This document shows positions 22,633-35,004 of a stretch of 64,000 nt of DNA, piece by piece (position 1 is the stretch's first letter; the number at the start of each line of letters is the position of its first letter). The notes below the pieces were generated by a model that had not been told where the DNA came from, ran no database searches, and saw only the letters and a program-made list of their open reading frames with translations. The translations under genes and the position numbers were made by a program. Source of the stretch: Prochilodus magdalenae (lineage: Eukaryota; Chordata; Actinopteri; Characiformes; Prochilodontidae); contig JAMWET010006573.1 of assembly GCA_024036415.1 (NCBI GenBank), positions 535,001-599,000 of the forward strand, written 5' to 3'.

Positions 22633-22944
22633 ACATTTTGGAGAACATATGCTGCCTTCGAGGCAGGATTTTGTTTGTTTGTTTGTTTCTCTCCTTCAGG
22701 GCCATCTGTGCTCATTTCGACAGTCCAAGCTTTCTCTGCCATTGAAAAAACTAAGCACATTATGAAGAGGAAATACACAAAGTCCAAAGTCCCATATGGC
22801 CGTGCAGCTGAAAACTGCAAAAAAATTGGCTTTCAAAACTGGATCATTTGGCATCGTCACCCAAATGATGCTCATGTGTTGATAAAAAGGAACAGTGATA
22901 TAACACAAAACACTGGAGATGAAGTTCTACTGTTGGGTCCCTAG
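22633..22944 (+). other. Open frame of unknown status after a splice-acceptor-like tract
   Basis: A plus-strand frame of 115 codons ends at 22944. A T-rich tract with CTCTCCTTCAG ends at 22700 and would suit a splice acceptor. The following 80 residues are mixed and basic (HIMKRKYTKSKVPYG is visible) and not repetitive. I recognise no domain. It could be an exon, a decayed retrogene or chance; no donor or neighbouring exon supports a gene. Confidence 0.2.
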
Positions 22945-24510
22945 ATGCTGACCTCCAGCCTCTTCCCTGGTGGGCCTCATCATGCAACTGCCTCCAGCGC
23001 CCTTGCTGCTCGTTGTCTATTTTTGGTTGGGTACTGTCCTTTCCACCATACTTAATTTAAGTTCGGGGTAGCGCTTAATTTCCAGACCACTAAGAAGAAC
23101 TATCCCACTTCTGACACCAGTGTAGCTTTGGGGTACAAGTAGCTCTTTTAGTGAACACAGCAGCAGGAGAGAACCATGACCAGCACCAGTAGCACAGAAA
23201 TGGACACATTTGTTACACCATATGGTGAAGACTGAATCTCGGCAATTGTGGGTGGAGCTGTCTAAACGATGACAGCAGAACGTCATAATAGAACATCAAT
23301 GATTTTTAGAGATCTTAGAATTTAGATTTTGAGACATGGAGAGAGTCCAATCCATGAATTAAGTGGTCCCGGACTCCCTCAGAACCACCCATCATTCACA
23401 CCTTGACGCCAAGGTGTGTTTTTCACAAAACAGTAGCAGTGGAGAACCACCACCAGCACTAGTAGCACACCCAAGATAGGAGGCAGGACACCTTGCCACA
23501 CAATTCCCCTTGATGGTAGACAGTGAAGCCATACACACTACCCCACAGTCCAGTAGAAGTGCTCGTATCATCCATACAGCAACCTCCTTACATGATTTGA
23601 TGTTTTACCAGGCTCTACATGTGGCCACCAACCATAAGTAATAATTCAGATGAGGTTGTGCTGCTCATTTCAATATAATTTGCCACAATGAGACTGACTT
23701 ACAGAGCAAATACATACTTTAGGTGAAACTTCCAGTAGAGTTTATCCCATGTCCCACTCTCCTAGCACCAGAAAGAAATTCTGACATACAGTAACAGCAG
23801 AATTTTGTAACTTTGGGTTTTTGTTCTTTGCAAAATACAGAATAATAAGGAGGCAGAAGTTTTCCAGGGCTTAAAGAACAATATGCTTACCCTCAGTCAT
23901 GGAGAAGAACTGTTTAAACATGCACAGACCTACTGAAGCATTTAAGCAGTTCTCTAAATTGCCATAAGCCTATATATAACCACTGACTCGTCACTGCTCT
24001 TTCTATAGCCATTGTCCTTACTAATGAACTGAATGTTCTCTCTTTGTCTATGAACATACATGTGCTCTGAAACAGACCATCCCAAAAGTGGAAGGTAAAT
24101 GTCAAGCCAAAATGAAGATGTTCCGAACTTCGTGGAAGGAAAGCCTTGCTGCAGCTCGATCAACATGTGATAGGAATGAATAAAATATTCCCAGATCCTA
24201 AATTGCCTAGGAAGCAAACAGCTAATGAAGCCCAGATGTCAACAGTCTGCAGCAGTAATGACTTCTCAGTGATAAAACTGGGAAAAAATTATTAGAAAGT
24301 GAAGAGAGCACTTCTCACTAACTTCAGCCCAGTTTCCAACACAGCCCACAAAAATATAAGGGCCAGTATAACCAGTACAAACCCATTTAGTAGAGATGCA
24401 TCGATCCATCTGATACTAGTTCTGATACTACTATCTAAACTTTGCATGTCATTCGATACCCGATATCTGATATCATTGTTGACTTAACCCATAAGAGCCG
24501 TCAGTGACGT
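22945..24510. other. Mostly unassigned; weak internal repeat and possible hAT remnant
   Basis: AACACAGCAGCAGGAGAGAA with CAGCACCAGTAGCACA (23153-23198) resembles AACAGTAGCAGTGGAGAACC with CAGCACTAGTAGCACA (23430-23471), an old local duplication. At 24390-24475 the text GAGATGCATCGATCC with repeated GATAC and GATATC resembles a hAT terminus, weakly. Confidence 0.35.
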
Positions 24511-24660
24511 ATATCACATATACCCACATTCTATATTACATATATCCATATTCTATATTACATATACCCATATTCTATATTACACATACCAATATTCTAT
24601 ATTACAGATACCCATATTTTGTATTACATATACCCATATTCTATATTACATATACATTGT
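24511..24660. repeat. 22-bp AT-rich minisatellite, about 7 units
   Basis: Units read ACATATACCCATATTCTATA then TT, with a few substitutions. Confidence 0.92.
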
Positions 24661-24879
24661 TAACACCGGTAAACTCTACACTCAACCTTCTATCTACCAA
24701 TCCACAAACACACTTCAAATCATTTAAGTTATTCCATACTATAGAAATCTCCTACAGCTTGCAATCAATTCAGTGGGCAGCTTCCAAAGTAGGCCTAGGC
24801 TGAAGCGAGCCTAAGTCGGCTGTCCTCTATGGTACTGTGGCATCGGTGTAGGGTACTATAAGGTATGGTGCGCAGTGCC

Positions 24880-25051
24880 CAGGGCTAGCCGGGAGGTCAT
24901 CGAAAACACCACGACTCTCCCTGACAGCAAGTACCAACACTGCACCACCACCCTACGTTCCCACTGGTAACCTGGTGTCACTCCACCTCCATTGCAACAT
25001 CTGAAGGAGCTGTGTGAGAATATTCAAACTGCATGAGACACTACTTGTATA
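24880..25051 (+). mobile_element. Tc1-like family 1 relic, copy g (3' part)
   Basis: The stretch from about 24970 contains GTCACTCCACCTCC, CTGAAGGAGCTGTGTGAGAA and TATTCAAACTGCATGAGACA then CTACTTG, matching the C-terminal coding part of family 1. It stops at the TA used by Tc1 copy B. Confidence 0.6.
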
Positions 25052-26654
25052 CAGTGGGGAAAATAAGTATTTAGTCAGTCACCAATTGTGCAAGTTGTCC
25101 CACTTAAAAAGATGAGAGAGGCCTGTAATTGACATCATAGGTAGACCTCAACTATGAGAGACAAAATGTGGAAAAAAATTGAGAAAGTCATTTTGTCTGA
25201 TTTTTAAAGAATTTATTTGCAAATAATGGTGGAAAATAAGTATTTGGTCAATAACAAAAGTTCATCTCAATACTTTGTTGTATATCCTTTGTTGGCAATG
25301 ACAGAGGTCAAACGTTTTCTGTAAGTCTTCACAAGGTTGGCACACACTGTTGCTGGTATGTTGGCCCATTCCTCCATGCAGATCTCCTCTAGAGCAGTGA
25401 TGTTTTGGGGCTGTCGGCGGGCAACACGGACTTTCAACTCCCTCCAAAGGTTTTCGATGGGGTTGAGATCGGGAGACTGGCTAGGCCACTCCAGGACTTT
25501 GAAATGTTTCTTACGAAGCCACTCCTTTGTTGCCCTGGCAGTGTGCTTGGGATCATTGTCATGCTGAAAGACCCAGCCACGTTTCATCTTCATTGCCCTT
25601 GCTGATGAAAGGAGGTTTGCACCCAAAATCTCACAATACATGGCCCCATTCATTCTTTCATGTACACGGACCAGTCGTCCTGGTCCCTTTGCAGAGAAAC
25701 AGCCCCAAAGCATGATGTTGCCACCCCCATGCTTCACAGTTGGTATGGTGTTCTTTGGATGCAACTCCGCATTCACTTTCCTCCAAACACGACGATTTGT
25801 GTTTTTACCAAATAGTTCTACTTTGGTTTCATCTGACCATATGACATTCTCCCAATACTCTTCTGGAACATCCAAATGCTCTCTAGCAAACTTCAGACGT
25901 GCCTGGATATGGACTGGCTTAAGCAGGGGGACACGTCTGGCACTGCAAGATCTGAGTCCCTGGCGTCGTAGTGTGTTGCTGATGGTAGCCTTTGTAACGT
26001 TGGTCCCAGCTTCCTGCAGGTCATTCACTAGATCCCCCCTTGTGGTTCTGGGATTTTTCCTTACCGTTCTTGTGATCATTTTGACCCCACGGGCTGAGAT
26101 CTTGCGTGGAGCCCCAGATCGAGGGAGATTAGTAGTGGTCTTGTAGGTCTTCCATTTTCTGATTATTGCTCCCACAGTAGATTTCTTCACATCAAGCTGC
26201 TTGCCTATTGCAGATTCAGTCTTCCCAGCCTGGTGCAGGTCTACAATTCGGTTTCTGGTGTCCTCCGACAGCTCTTTCGTCTTCACCATAGTGGAGTTTG
26301 GAGTGTGAGTGTTTGAGGTTGTAGGCAGGTGTCTTTTATACTGTTAACGACTTCAAACAGGTGCCATTAATACAGGTAATGAGTGGGGGAAAGAGGAGCC
26401 TCTTAAAAAAGAAGTTACAGGTCTGTGACAGCCAGAAATCTTGCTTGTTTGTTATTGACCAAATACTTATTTTCCACCATTATTTGCAAATAAATTCTTT
26501 AAAAATCAGACAAAATCACTTTCTCAATTTTTTTCCACATTTTGTCTCTCATAGTTGAGGTCTACCTATGATGTCAATTACAGGCCTCTCTCATCTTTTT
26601 AAGTGGGACAACTTGCACAATTGGTGACTGACTAAATACTTATTTTCCCCACTG
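25052..26654 (-). mobile_element. Full-length, apparently intact Tc1 element, copy B, 1603 bp
   Basis: TA duplications lie at 25050-25051 and 26655-26656. Terminal repeats are 207 bp each (25052-25258 and 26448-26654) with the same IR/DR design as copy A. It is in the opposite orientation to copy A, about 8.5 kb away. Structure and coding region are intact, so it is the only element here that could encode a functional transposase. Confidence 0.97.
25267..26289 (-). CDS. Tc1/mariner transposase, intact, 340 aa
   Basis: This DDE transposase would bind the terminal repeats of its own element, excise it and insert it at TA in nuclear DNA. Residues about 8-50 form the first helix-turn-helix, RSGAPRKIS at 58-66 lies between the two DNA-binding subdomains, and residues about 68-115 form the second. 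The catalytic triad is D153 (in WSDET), D244 (in QHDNDPKHT) and E279 (in SPDLNPIEN), which is DD34E spacing. From family knowledge, length and triad positions equal those of the engineered Sleeping Beauty transposase, also 340 residues. A glycine-rich KHGGG box lies at 186-190. The start ATG is the one shared with copy A, and the stop lies 8 bp from the terminal repeat. The frame has no stop or frameshift. Whether it is expressed or active cannot be judged from sequence. Confidence 0.96.
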   Translation of the reverse strand: MVKTKELSEDTRNRIVDLHQAGKTESAIGKQLDVKKSTVGAIIRKWKTYKTTTNLPRSGAPRKISARGVKMITRTVRKNPRTTRGDLVNDLQEAGTNVTKATISNTLRRQGLRSCSARRVPLLKPVHIQARLKFAREHLDVPEEYWENVIWSDETKVELFGKNTNRRVWRKVNAELHPKNTIPTVKHGGGNIMLWGCFSAKGPGRLVRVHERMNGAMYCEILGANLLSSARAMKMKRGWVFQHDNDPKHTARATKEWLRKKHFKVLEWPSQSPDLNPIENLWRELKVRVARRQPQNITALEEICMEEWANIPATVCANLVKTYRKRLTSVIANKGYTTKY

Positions 26655-26656
26655 TA

Positions 26657-27715
26657 CTAATAAAGTTTCACGCTCAGCTGCGCACGTGATGTAATAAGGA
26701 TAGCCCTTATCTCTGAACTTGACTGCCCCAACAGTCACGATTTCAGACATTCTCTGAGCAATGACATCCTCCGAGAGTAATCCTGTTGGCAGCACCATTG
26801 GAAGATGGCTGCACCACGCAGGACTACATGCACACAGACTGTTACGACGAAGTTCACGGTCAGAATGGGCAAGATTCCATGGGTGGTGCCAACACATGTG
26901 TGGGTAAAGCTGGTTGAACCCGCACTCAGATAAAAGTAGAGATACTTAATTTGTAAAAATAATAACTGTCAGGTCATGAAGTTCTAGGAAACATCTTAGC
27001 ATAGAACCACAGAGGTTGTTCAAGCTTCTTTAGGCTCTCACATCTCATTAACAAAACCAGTAAAAAGGTTCAGCAAAAGGTTCATCAGGTTGTTTACAAG
27101 AACCCTATCTAGCACCATCATTTAATTAGTACAAAAGGTCAAAAAGGTCAAAAGTCAGAGTAACATTTTTATTCTGAGTGGTCCTGTGTAGATAATCAAT
27201 GACTGTTACGACGGCTGTCCTTAACACCACATCAACATCACCAAAGACTGCAATAGTGTGATGCCAGACTGTCATGGACTGACTTAATGTCAGCGGGTCA
27301 TCTTCAGTGACGAGTCCCACTTTTGTCTTGGTGGAGACAACCAACAGATTTGTGTTGAGGAACCCTGGTCAGCACCAAAATGAACGATTTGTTGTCACAC
27401 GTCTAGAAGGTGTCACTCCACCTCCACCCCTACTGCACCATCTCCAGGAACTGTGTAAGAATATTCAAGCTGCATGGGATGGATTATCACAGGGCACTAT
27501 TGGGAACCTCTACAACTCCATGCCAAGATGTCTGGAATGTTGGGTTAGCAAACATGGCCTGACGCCATACTGAGAGACACTACTTCTTTATGTGTAGCTC
27601 AGTAAATATTCCCCATATCAGTCTAAATTTAGCATCATTTATTATTCCTGGTAACCTTCCTTTCAATAGCCCTGCAATCCCTTCGTTCTGCGTGCAGCTG
27701 CTTTGACAATAAGTG
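26657..27715 (+). mobile_element. Tc1-like family 1 relic, copy c, with a ~350-bp insertion
   Basis: The 5' part (26657-26849) matches copy a. The 3' part (27201-27715) has coding remnants IFSDESHFCLGG near 27300-27340 and NLYNSMPRC near 27510, and ends GCGTGCAGCTGCTTTGACAA. The join between the first catalytic Asp region and the C-terminus is the same as in copies a and d. It is interrupted at 26850-27200 by another element. Tc1 copy B sits at its left edge and Tc1 copy C at its right edge. Confidence 0.72.
26850..27200 (+). mobile_element. Uncharacterised ~350-bp dispersed element, copy 1
   Basis: The 13-bp sequence GACTGTTACGACG occurs at 26837-26849 and again at 27201-27213. Removing 26850-27200 plus one copy of the 13-mer restores the order seen in family 1 copy a. 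The inserted 351 bp is therefore a mobile segment with a 13-bp target duplication. It has no coding capacity, no obvious terminal inverted repeats, no poly(A) and no convincing tRNA boxes. A second copy lies at 29785-30129. Its class is unknown; the duplication length fits LINE-driven insertion. Confidence 0.75.
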
Positions 27716-27717
27716 TA

Positions 27718-29352
<1,635 letters not shown>

Positions 29353-29354
29353 TA

Positions 29355-29784
29355 TATTAGTGAAGAGACCGAGAGTAAATGAGTGTTGAGTATTGTTCCT
29401 GGCATGTATTACATCAAAAGAGAACGCTAATTCCTTCTTTAAGTGTTCTGTTTTTCCCAGTGCTGTCACAGTCTATTCCCAGTCGGCTTTGCCAAGACAA
29501 GCCTCAGCATTGCATAAAGGTCCAAGCAGTGATGGTTTGGTACTGTGGTGTAAATCAAGCCATTCTACAGACCAGGAGTGGTCAGCGACCACCCACTACT
29601 GGTCAGACCGGGCCATGCCACTAATTTACTCTAATTGTCCACAGAGTGGACGCAGCCTCCAAGAAGGCTGATTCATCACTCCACACAGCAGCTCCCTGGA
29701 AGCACACATCATTCATTTCCTTGTTAATAGGTGCTGAAGCACTAGTGCTGTGAGTCAGCGCTAGAGTAAATACGGAGGTATTAG
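29355..29784. other. No recognised feature
   Basis: A few short frames, with no motif or repeat recognised. Confidence 0.4.
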
Positions 29785-30129
29785 CAAGTGCACGGTCAGC
29801 AAGCTCTTCAGAAAATGGGCAAGATTCCATAGGTGGTGCTGACACATGTGTGGGTAAAACAGGTTAAACCCGCACTCAGATAAAAGTAGAGATACTTAAA
29901 GTGTAAAAATAATTGTCAGGTCATGAAGTTCTAGGAAACATCTTAGCAAAGAACCACAGAGGTTGTTCAAGCTTCTTTAGACTCTCACATCTCATTAACA
30001 AAACCAGTAAAGCCCTATCCAGCACCGTCATTTAATTAGTAAAAAAGGTCAAAAAGGTCAAAAAGGTCAAAAGTCAGAGTAACACTTTTTATTCTGAGTG
30101 TTCCTGTGTTGAAGATCAAACTTAACAGA
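29785..30129 (+). mobile_element. Uncharacterised ~350-bp dispersed element, copy 2
   Basis: It is collinear with 26850-27200 from GCACGGTCAG to GTTCCTGTGT, with small indels (14 extra bases near 29800, about 40 fewer near 30010). GTATTAG flanks it at 29778-29784 and 30130-30136, a possible 7-bp target duplication. It has three AGGTCA half-sites where copy 1 has two. Confidence 0.65.
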
Positions 30130-30136
30130 GTATTAG

Positions 30137-30800
30137 TAACAAACCCCAACCCAAAACCCAAGACTAATCCTAAACCTAACCTAATCCTTACTCTAAATTT
30201 AATCTCAATTCTAACCCTAATTCTGACTCAAACCCTCAGTCAGCTTGTGGGCTAATTCCTACCCTAACATGAACCTCAACCCTAAACCTAATCCTGCATC
30301 TAACCCTGGCCTCAATCCTAACTCTAATCCTAACCCTAACCTAAACCCAAAACCTACTCCTACTTCTAACCCTGGCCCTAATCCCTACCCTAATCTTAAC
30401 CTCAACCCTAAACCTATTCCTAACATCAACCCTGTCCTTAACCCTAACCCTAACATCAAACCTAAACCTCATTCTACCTCTAACTCTGGCTAATCATAAC
30501 CATAATCTTAACTCTAACCCTGGCCTTAATACTAACCCTAACCTTAACCTTACACCTAATCCTAATCCTAACTCTAACCTCAACACAAAACCTAATCCTA
30601 CCTATATACCTGGTCTTGATCCTAACCCTAATCCTACCTCTACCCCTGGCCTTAATCCTAATCTTAACCCTAATCCTACCTCTAAATCTGGCCTTAATCC
30701 TAACCCTAATCCTAACTCTAACCTCAAACCTAACCCTACCTCTAACTCTGGCCTTATTATTAACCCTAATGATAAGTCTAACCTTAGTATTTCTTTAACA
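30137..30800. repeat. Degenerate telomere-like CCTAAC/CCTAAT array
   Basis: The stretch is composed of variants of CCTAAC, CCTAAT and CCTAAACC with occasional runs such as TAACCCTAACC. It resembles the vertebrate telomere repeat on its C-rich strand but is never a clean array. Frames rich in Asn-Pro are by-products. Confidence 0.85.
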
Positions 30801-31638
30801 ATTTGTTGAGGACGATAAAATGGTCTGTGTCAGAGACTTGAACATCTACATATATGAACCTGGACCCTCCAGATAAAGTGAAGAGCATCTGAATCCAGCA
30901 GATCATTAAGAAATCTGATTTAAATAAAAGTCTTTTAAAGTCTTTAATATTCTACTGATAATGATCTACTGAATGTATTTTGGTGCTTCATTGTCGTTAC
31001 ATCATACATCACACCAAATACAGTCAGGTCCTATAAAACTGCAGTCAAACGTCCTAGTATATCCAACATCTATCAGGAGGTTTGCTAGGCACCATTTTAA
31101 GGAGACTAGACGTTCATAATGAGAACTGGGGCCATTTCCAGCTCAGCGGTCAACATATTGAAATATCCAATGTTTTTTACTATGAAATGAGAAAAAAAAG
31201 CGGGGGGCAGTTCCAGGTTCACGTATTCTGACAATTGTAACTGCTGTACTGTAATAAACTATGGTGAAGACTGACTGATTAAACTCTGTACTGAGACAGC
31301 TGCCATCAATATCTGCCATGTGTTGGAGAAAAGATGATGCAGTTTAAAATGGACTATTTGTAAATGGCATGGAGTTACATTCGAGGAGGTTATAAATCAG
31401 ATACATACCATCACCCACCCCACCCCAACCCTGCACCCTCATGTTTTAACCCCTGGCTAACCTCGTGTCCCAAACAGACGTTCCTGAAAATGTTGTGGAC
31501 TTGGACGTGGTAGCTTCTGGTGGAGTTTTACACAGCAGTGGTTTCTAAAACTCGGCAAAGTGGTCTGTAGATAGCAGCAGCAGCCCCCTCTACTGGACAA
31601 CAGAAGCTCAATGTGAGCTGCTGCAATGCAGGCTGTTG
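30801..31638. other. No recognised feature
   Basis: Single-copy-looking sequence with no frame of note. Confidence 0.45.
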
Positions 31639-31709
31639 TTCCTGGTGGTCTAGTGGCCAGGATTCGGTACTTTTACAGCTACAGCCCAGGCTTGATTCCA
31701 AGTCAGGGA
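31639..31709 (+). pseudogene. tRNA-Glu-derived pseudogene with TTT at the anticodon position
   Basis: TTCCTGGTGGTCTAGTGGCC and AGGATTCGG match the 5' half of tRNA-Glu, and TCAGGGA closes the acceptor stem with two wobble pairs. The anticodon position reads TTT instead of a Glu anticodon. The T-arm CCAGGCTTGATTCCAAG lacks the usual GGTTCGA box B and pairs poorly. It is therefore a decayed copy. Confidence 0.75.
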
Positions 31710-31728
31710 AGTGAGCTTTTGGGGGCAA

Positions 31729-31970
31729 CTGTGGACTGGAGGTTAGGGAGTCACCCTTGTAACCGGAGCATAGCTGGTTCAATTCCCAGAACGAACAGTA
31801 GCGACTGAACTGCTCTTGTGCAAAGCACCTAACCCCTACTGCTTTCTGGGGGCCATGGGTAGGGGTGCTCACTGCCCCCTAGTGTATGTGATTACTAGTG
31901 TGTGTATGTGGGTGTTCCAGTTCATGGATGGGTTAAAGTCCTAGGTCTGCAGCACAATCAGCCAATAATG
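31729..31970 (+). mobile_element. tRNA-derived SINE of a second type
   Basis: The head reads GTGGACTGGAGGTTAGGGAG, CCTTGTAACCGGAGCATAGC and TGGTTCAATTCCCAG (box B). The body follows with TTGTGCAAAGCACCTAACCC, CACTGCCCCCTAGTGTATGT and TCATGGATGGGTTAAA. I recognise this order as a widespread fish SINE. It lies 19 bp after the tRNA-Glu pseudogene. The tail differs from the SINE at 20.3 kb. Confidence 0.75.
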
Positions 31971-32694
31971 GCTCTAAGCTCTGAGTGGCTTCACCTGAAT
32001 TTAAACCATGCAATGGTTCTATCACCGCATTTACAAACTAACACAACAAGTGGCACCTTTATTGTTAGGAGTGTGATTTGCGTATCTGGATACGAAGTGT
32101 AAGAGAAACATTTCTCCTGGTTTTAATGTTGACGGTGTAGAACAGAGAAAACATGGTTCTGTGATCTGAACATTAAAAGAGAGTCTACAGCCTTTAACTG
32201 TGTGGGCTCTTCAGAGCTCTATCATAGTGAGCTTGATCATCAACGCTAAAGCCAAAGCGACGGCTGTCTTCAGATATCTGCGGAATAACCGCAGCCTCTC
32301 GTACTGCCCGCTGGGGCTAAGAGTGTGGCCAATCCATTCAATTACATCCCCCTTCATGTTCTGTGTAGACAGATTCTCTTTCAGCATAACAAATGCTGAT
32401 CAAGTCAAACGGGTTAATGGACATTCATTCACTGAAATATTCAGCTTCTAATTAATATTTACAATCAGCATTGTGCATAATGCTGGTTCTAATTTTGAAC
32501 TGACCAACACACTGTATTAGGAACAGTAGAAGTGAGTATGACTGAGCTACTCTCTGTCTGTTGCTGGAGTTGAGAACACTAGAGACGAGTCTAAATCAAT
32601 ACCAAAGAAAATACAGATATTAATACATACTGTAATAATAAGCACACCAGACAGCATTGTCCTCAGTGCCTGTAGTGTACCTAACAGCAAGTAA
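31971..32694. other. No recognised feature
   Basis: Short frames only. Confidence 0.45.
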
Positions 32695-33039
<345 letters not shown>

Positions 33040-33043
33040 TTTA

Positions 33044-33286
33044 ATTGTGTAGAGAAATAGATCTGTAGTGCCCACTCTTGGGGCACCCCTGTCATTTGCA
33101 ATGGGAAGCGCTGCAGCAACCTGGTCGACTTCACCGCATTCATTTTCAGTGGGGTCAGAAAGAGTTAAGGCATTAAGTCAATAAGAGCCAGGGTTGCCAG
33201 TTCAGAGCTGATGTGGAGTCAGACTTGGCGCTACACCTGACAGTAATGGGTGATCACCTGAGGCGAGGGGTTTTAAAGTGCAGCAC
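33044..33286 (+). repeat. Duplicated segment, derived copy between GATA arrays
   Basis: The sequence is almost identical to 35871-36157, except that about 44 bp after GTGCCCACTCTT is missing. A GATA array lies on its left and a TATC/GATA array begins two bases after its right edge. The other copy runs on into single-copy DNA, so I take this one as derived. Confidence 0.9.
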
Positions 33287-33287
33287 T

Positions 33288-33288
33288 A

Positions 33289-33361
<73 letters not shown>

Positions 33362-33362
33362 C

Positions 33363-33435
<73 letters not shown>

Positions 33436-33440
33436 TGATA
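33288..33440. repeat. (TATC)n(GATA)n near-perfect inverted repeat
   Basis: About 18 TATC units run into about 19 GATA units with a centre reading ATCTCTAGATAG. Each arm is about 72 nt. Such a structure can extrude as a hairpin or cruciform. Confidence 0.95.
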
Positions 33441-34962
33441 GATTTTTTTTATTTTGAGCTGAATGAAGTTACGATCAAGATACAGAAATGCTAGCTTTAA
33501 TTTATTAGCTTATTGATTGTCCTGTCAAAGCTTGCAGCCAGGATTAGTTGACATCTCAGGAATTTCCAGTGGTCCTATGACATGTTTTTGCATGCTGGGT
33601 ATTGTAGTTAGAGAACTACAAACAAAAACCTGGGAATTCTGTCAAAGCGATGCGGCTCAAGGATGCAATGCCTTGCTACAAAATAGGACACAGCACACAT
33701 TTTTGTTCATGCTCATGCAACTGTCAACCACTCCTACTGGTCCCTTAAAGTGTTCACCCAATGAAACACAACATAAACTGTTCTAACTATGTGCAAAAAT
33801 AAGATAAATGGAAACTGCTCTTCACATGGGAAGTCTATAGAGTTATTTACCATCTCCCACCATCCATTTCCCTTGCCTTCCCTTGCAGGCCCCTCTGCTA
33901 AATCTCACCTGCATATGCAAGCGGAAAGCCGATGTGCTCTTCTGCTATATATAAGGCTGTCAGTCCTTGACTGTTAAATGCCATCCCGGCTCTGTGTGCG
34001 CCAATACGAGCGTGCTTTTAAACGTGGCCGGGGGAGGAGGAAGCCCTGGACCGATGGAAATGAGGGGGGTGGGTGATGAATGGCTGTGATTAGCAACTCT
34101 GAGCATGTGGTTTTATGGCCTAGCAGCTCCGCTGTTATCACTTAAACCTGAGGCAAGACGCTTCATCATGGCTCCCCAGCATCAGACAGGTCCCGCATAC
34201 AACAAAACAAGCGACCGCCGCGACCTATACAGCTCGCAAATAAGACCATTTATGCTCTCAGGAAAAAGGCAATTATTCTCAAGGAGAAGTGGAGAATGGC
34301 CCGCCTTTGTGTCTGTGTGTGTGTGCGTATGACATTTGCTTCTGGTAAAGAACAGTTTCAGCATTTCGTCTTTCATAGGCATTGCTCAGTCCAGCCCTGG
34401 ACTTGGCTGGCAATGGGGACGGTCTGGTTAATCTAATCTGTCAAAGTGTGCAAACTAACCCAGACAAACAGTGCTCAATATAGTCTCATGAACAGACGAC
34501 AGAAATCATTATATAGAATGTGAAATATCTTTACAGTTACTCAGTATTCCCAAACTGGATTGATATCGGACATGAATGCCATACAAGCTTGTAAGCCTTT
34601 GTTAAATTTTGATATGGCTTTATTCCAAGCATTTATTCCAATTTCTACAGTCCACTGGTCATGAAGATGTCATAGCAGTCGTGTGCATATGGTAGGTCAC
34701 CATTTCCAGTAATAGTCATTACAGATGGTTTAATGTCATGACAGATTATGCCACTTGCTAATTTGTAACTGTGTACCCCCTTGCCTGTCATGACATCATA
34801 TATGACATTATGACATGGACAATATATTATAAATAAATATAGTTAATTAAAAAACAGTAATATATTTTAAACTTTATAATGAAACATTTAATTTATATTT
34901 ATTCATAATGATTTTTTTTTTATTTATTTAAGGCAAGCCAAACAAATATGCTAAGTCATATG

Positions 34963-34964
<2 letters not shown>
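33441..34964. other. Single-copy sequence; candidate conserved non-coding at 33880-34390
   Basis: No repeat or gene is recognised. The stretch 33880-34390 has balanced composition, several CpG sites and no repeats, unlike its surroundings. That is my only basis for calling it a candidate. A short (TG)n lies at 34310-34326. Confidence 0.3.

Positions 34965-35001
<37 letters not shown>
34965..35001. repeat. (TA)n microsatellite next to a Tc1 terminus
   Basis: About 18 AT dinucleotides abut the element that begins at 35002. Confidence 0.92.

Positions 35002-35004
<3 letters not shown>

Noticed and set aside
25640..26146. Plus-strand frame of 168 codons inside Tc1 copy B
   Set aside because: It is antisense to the intact transposase, and the same antisense frame appears, shortened, in copy A.
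30245..30493. Asn-Pro-rich 82-codon frame
   Set aside because: Generated by the CCTAAC-type array, with no sign of a real protein.
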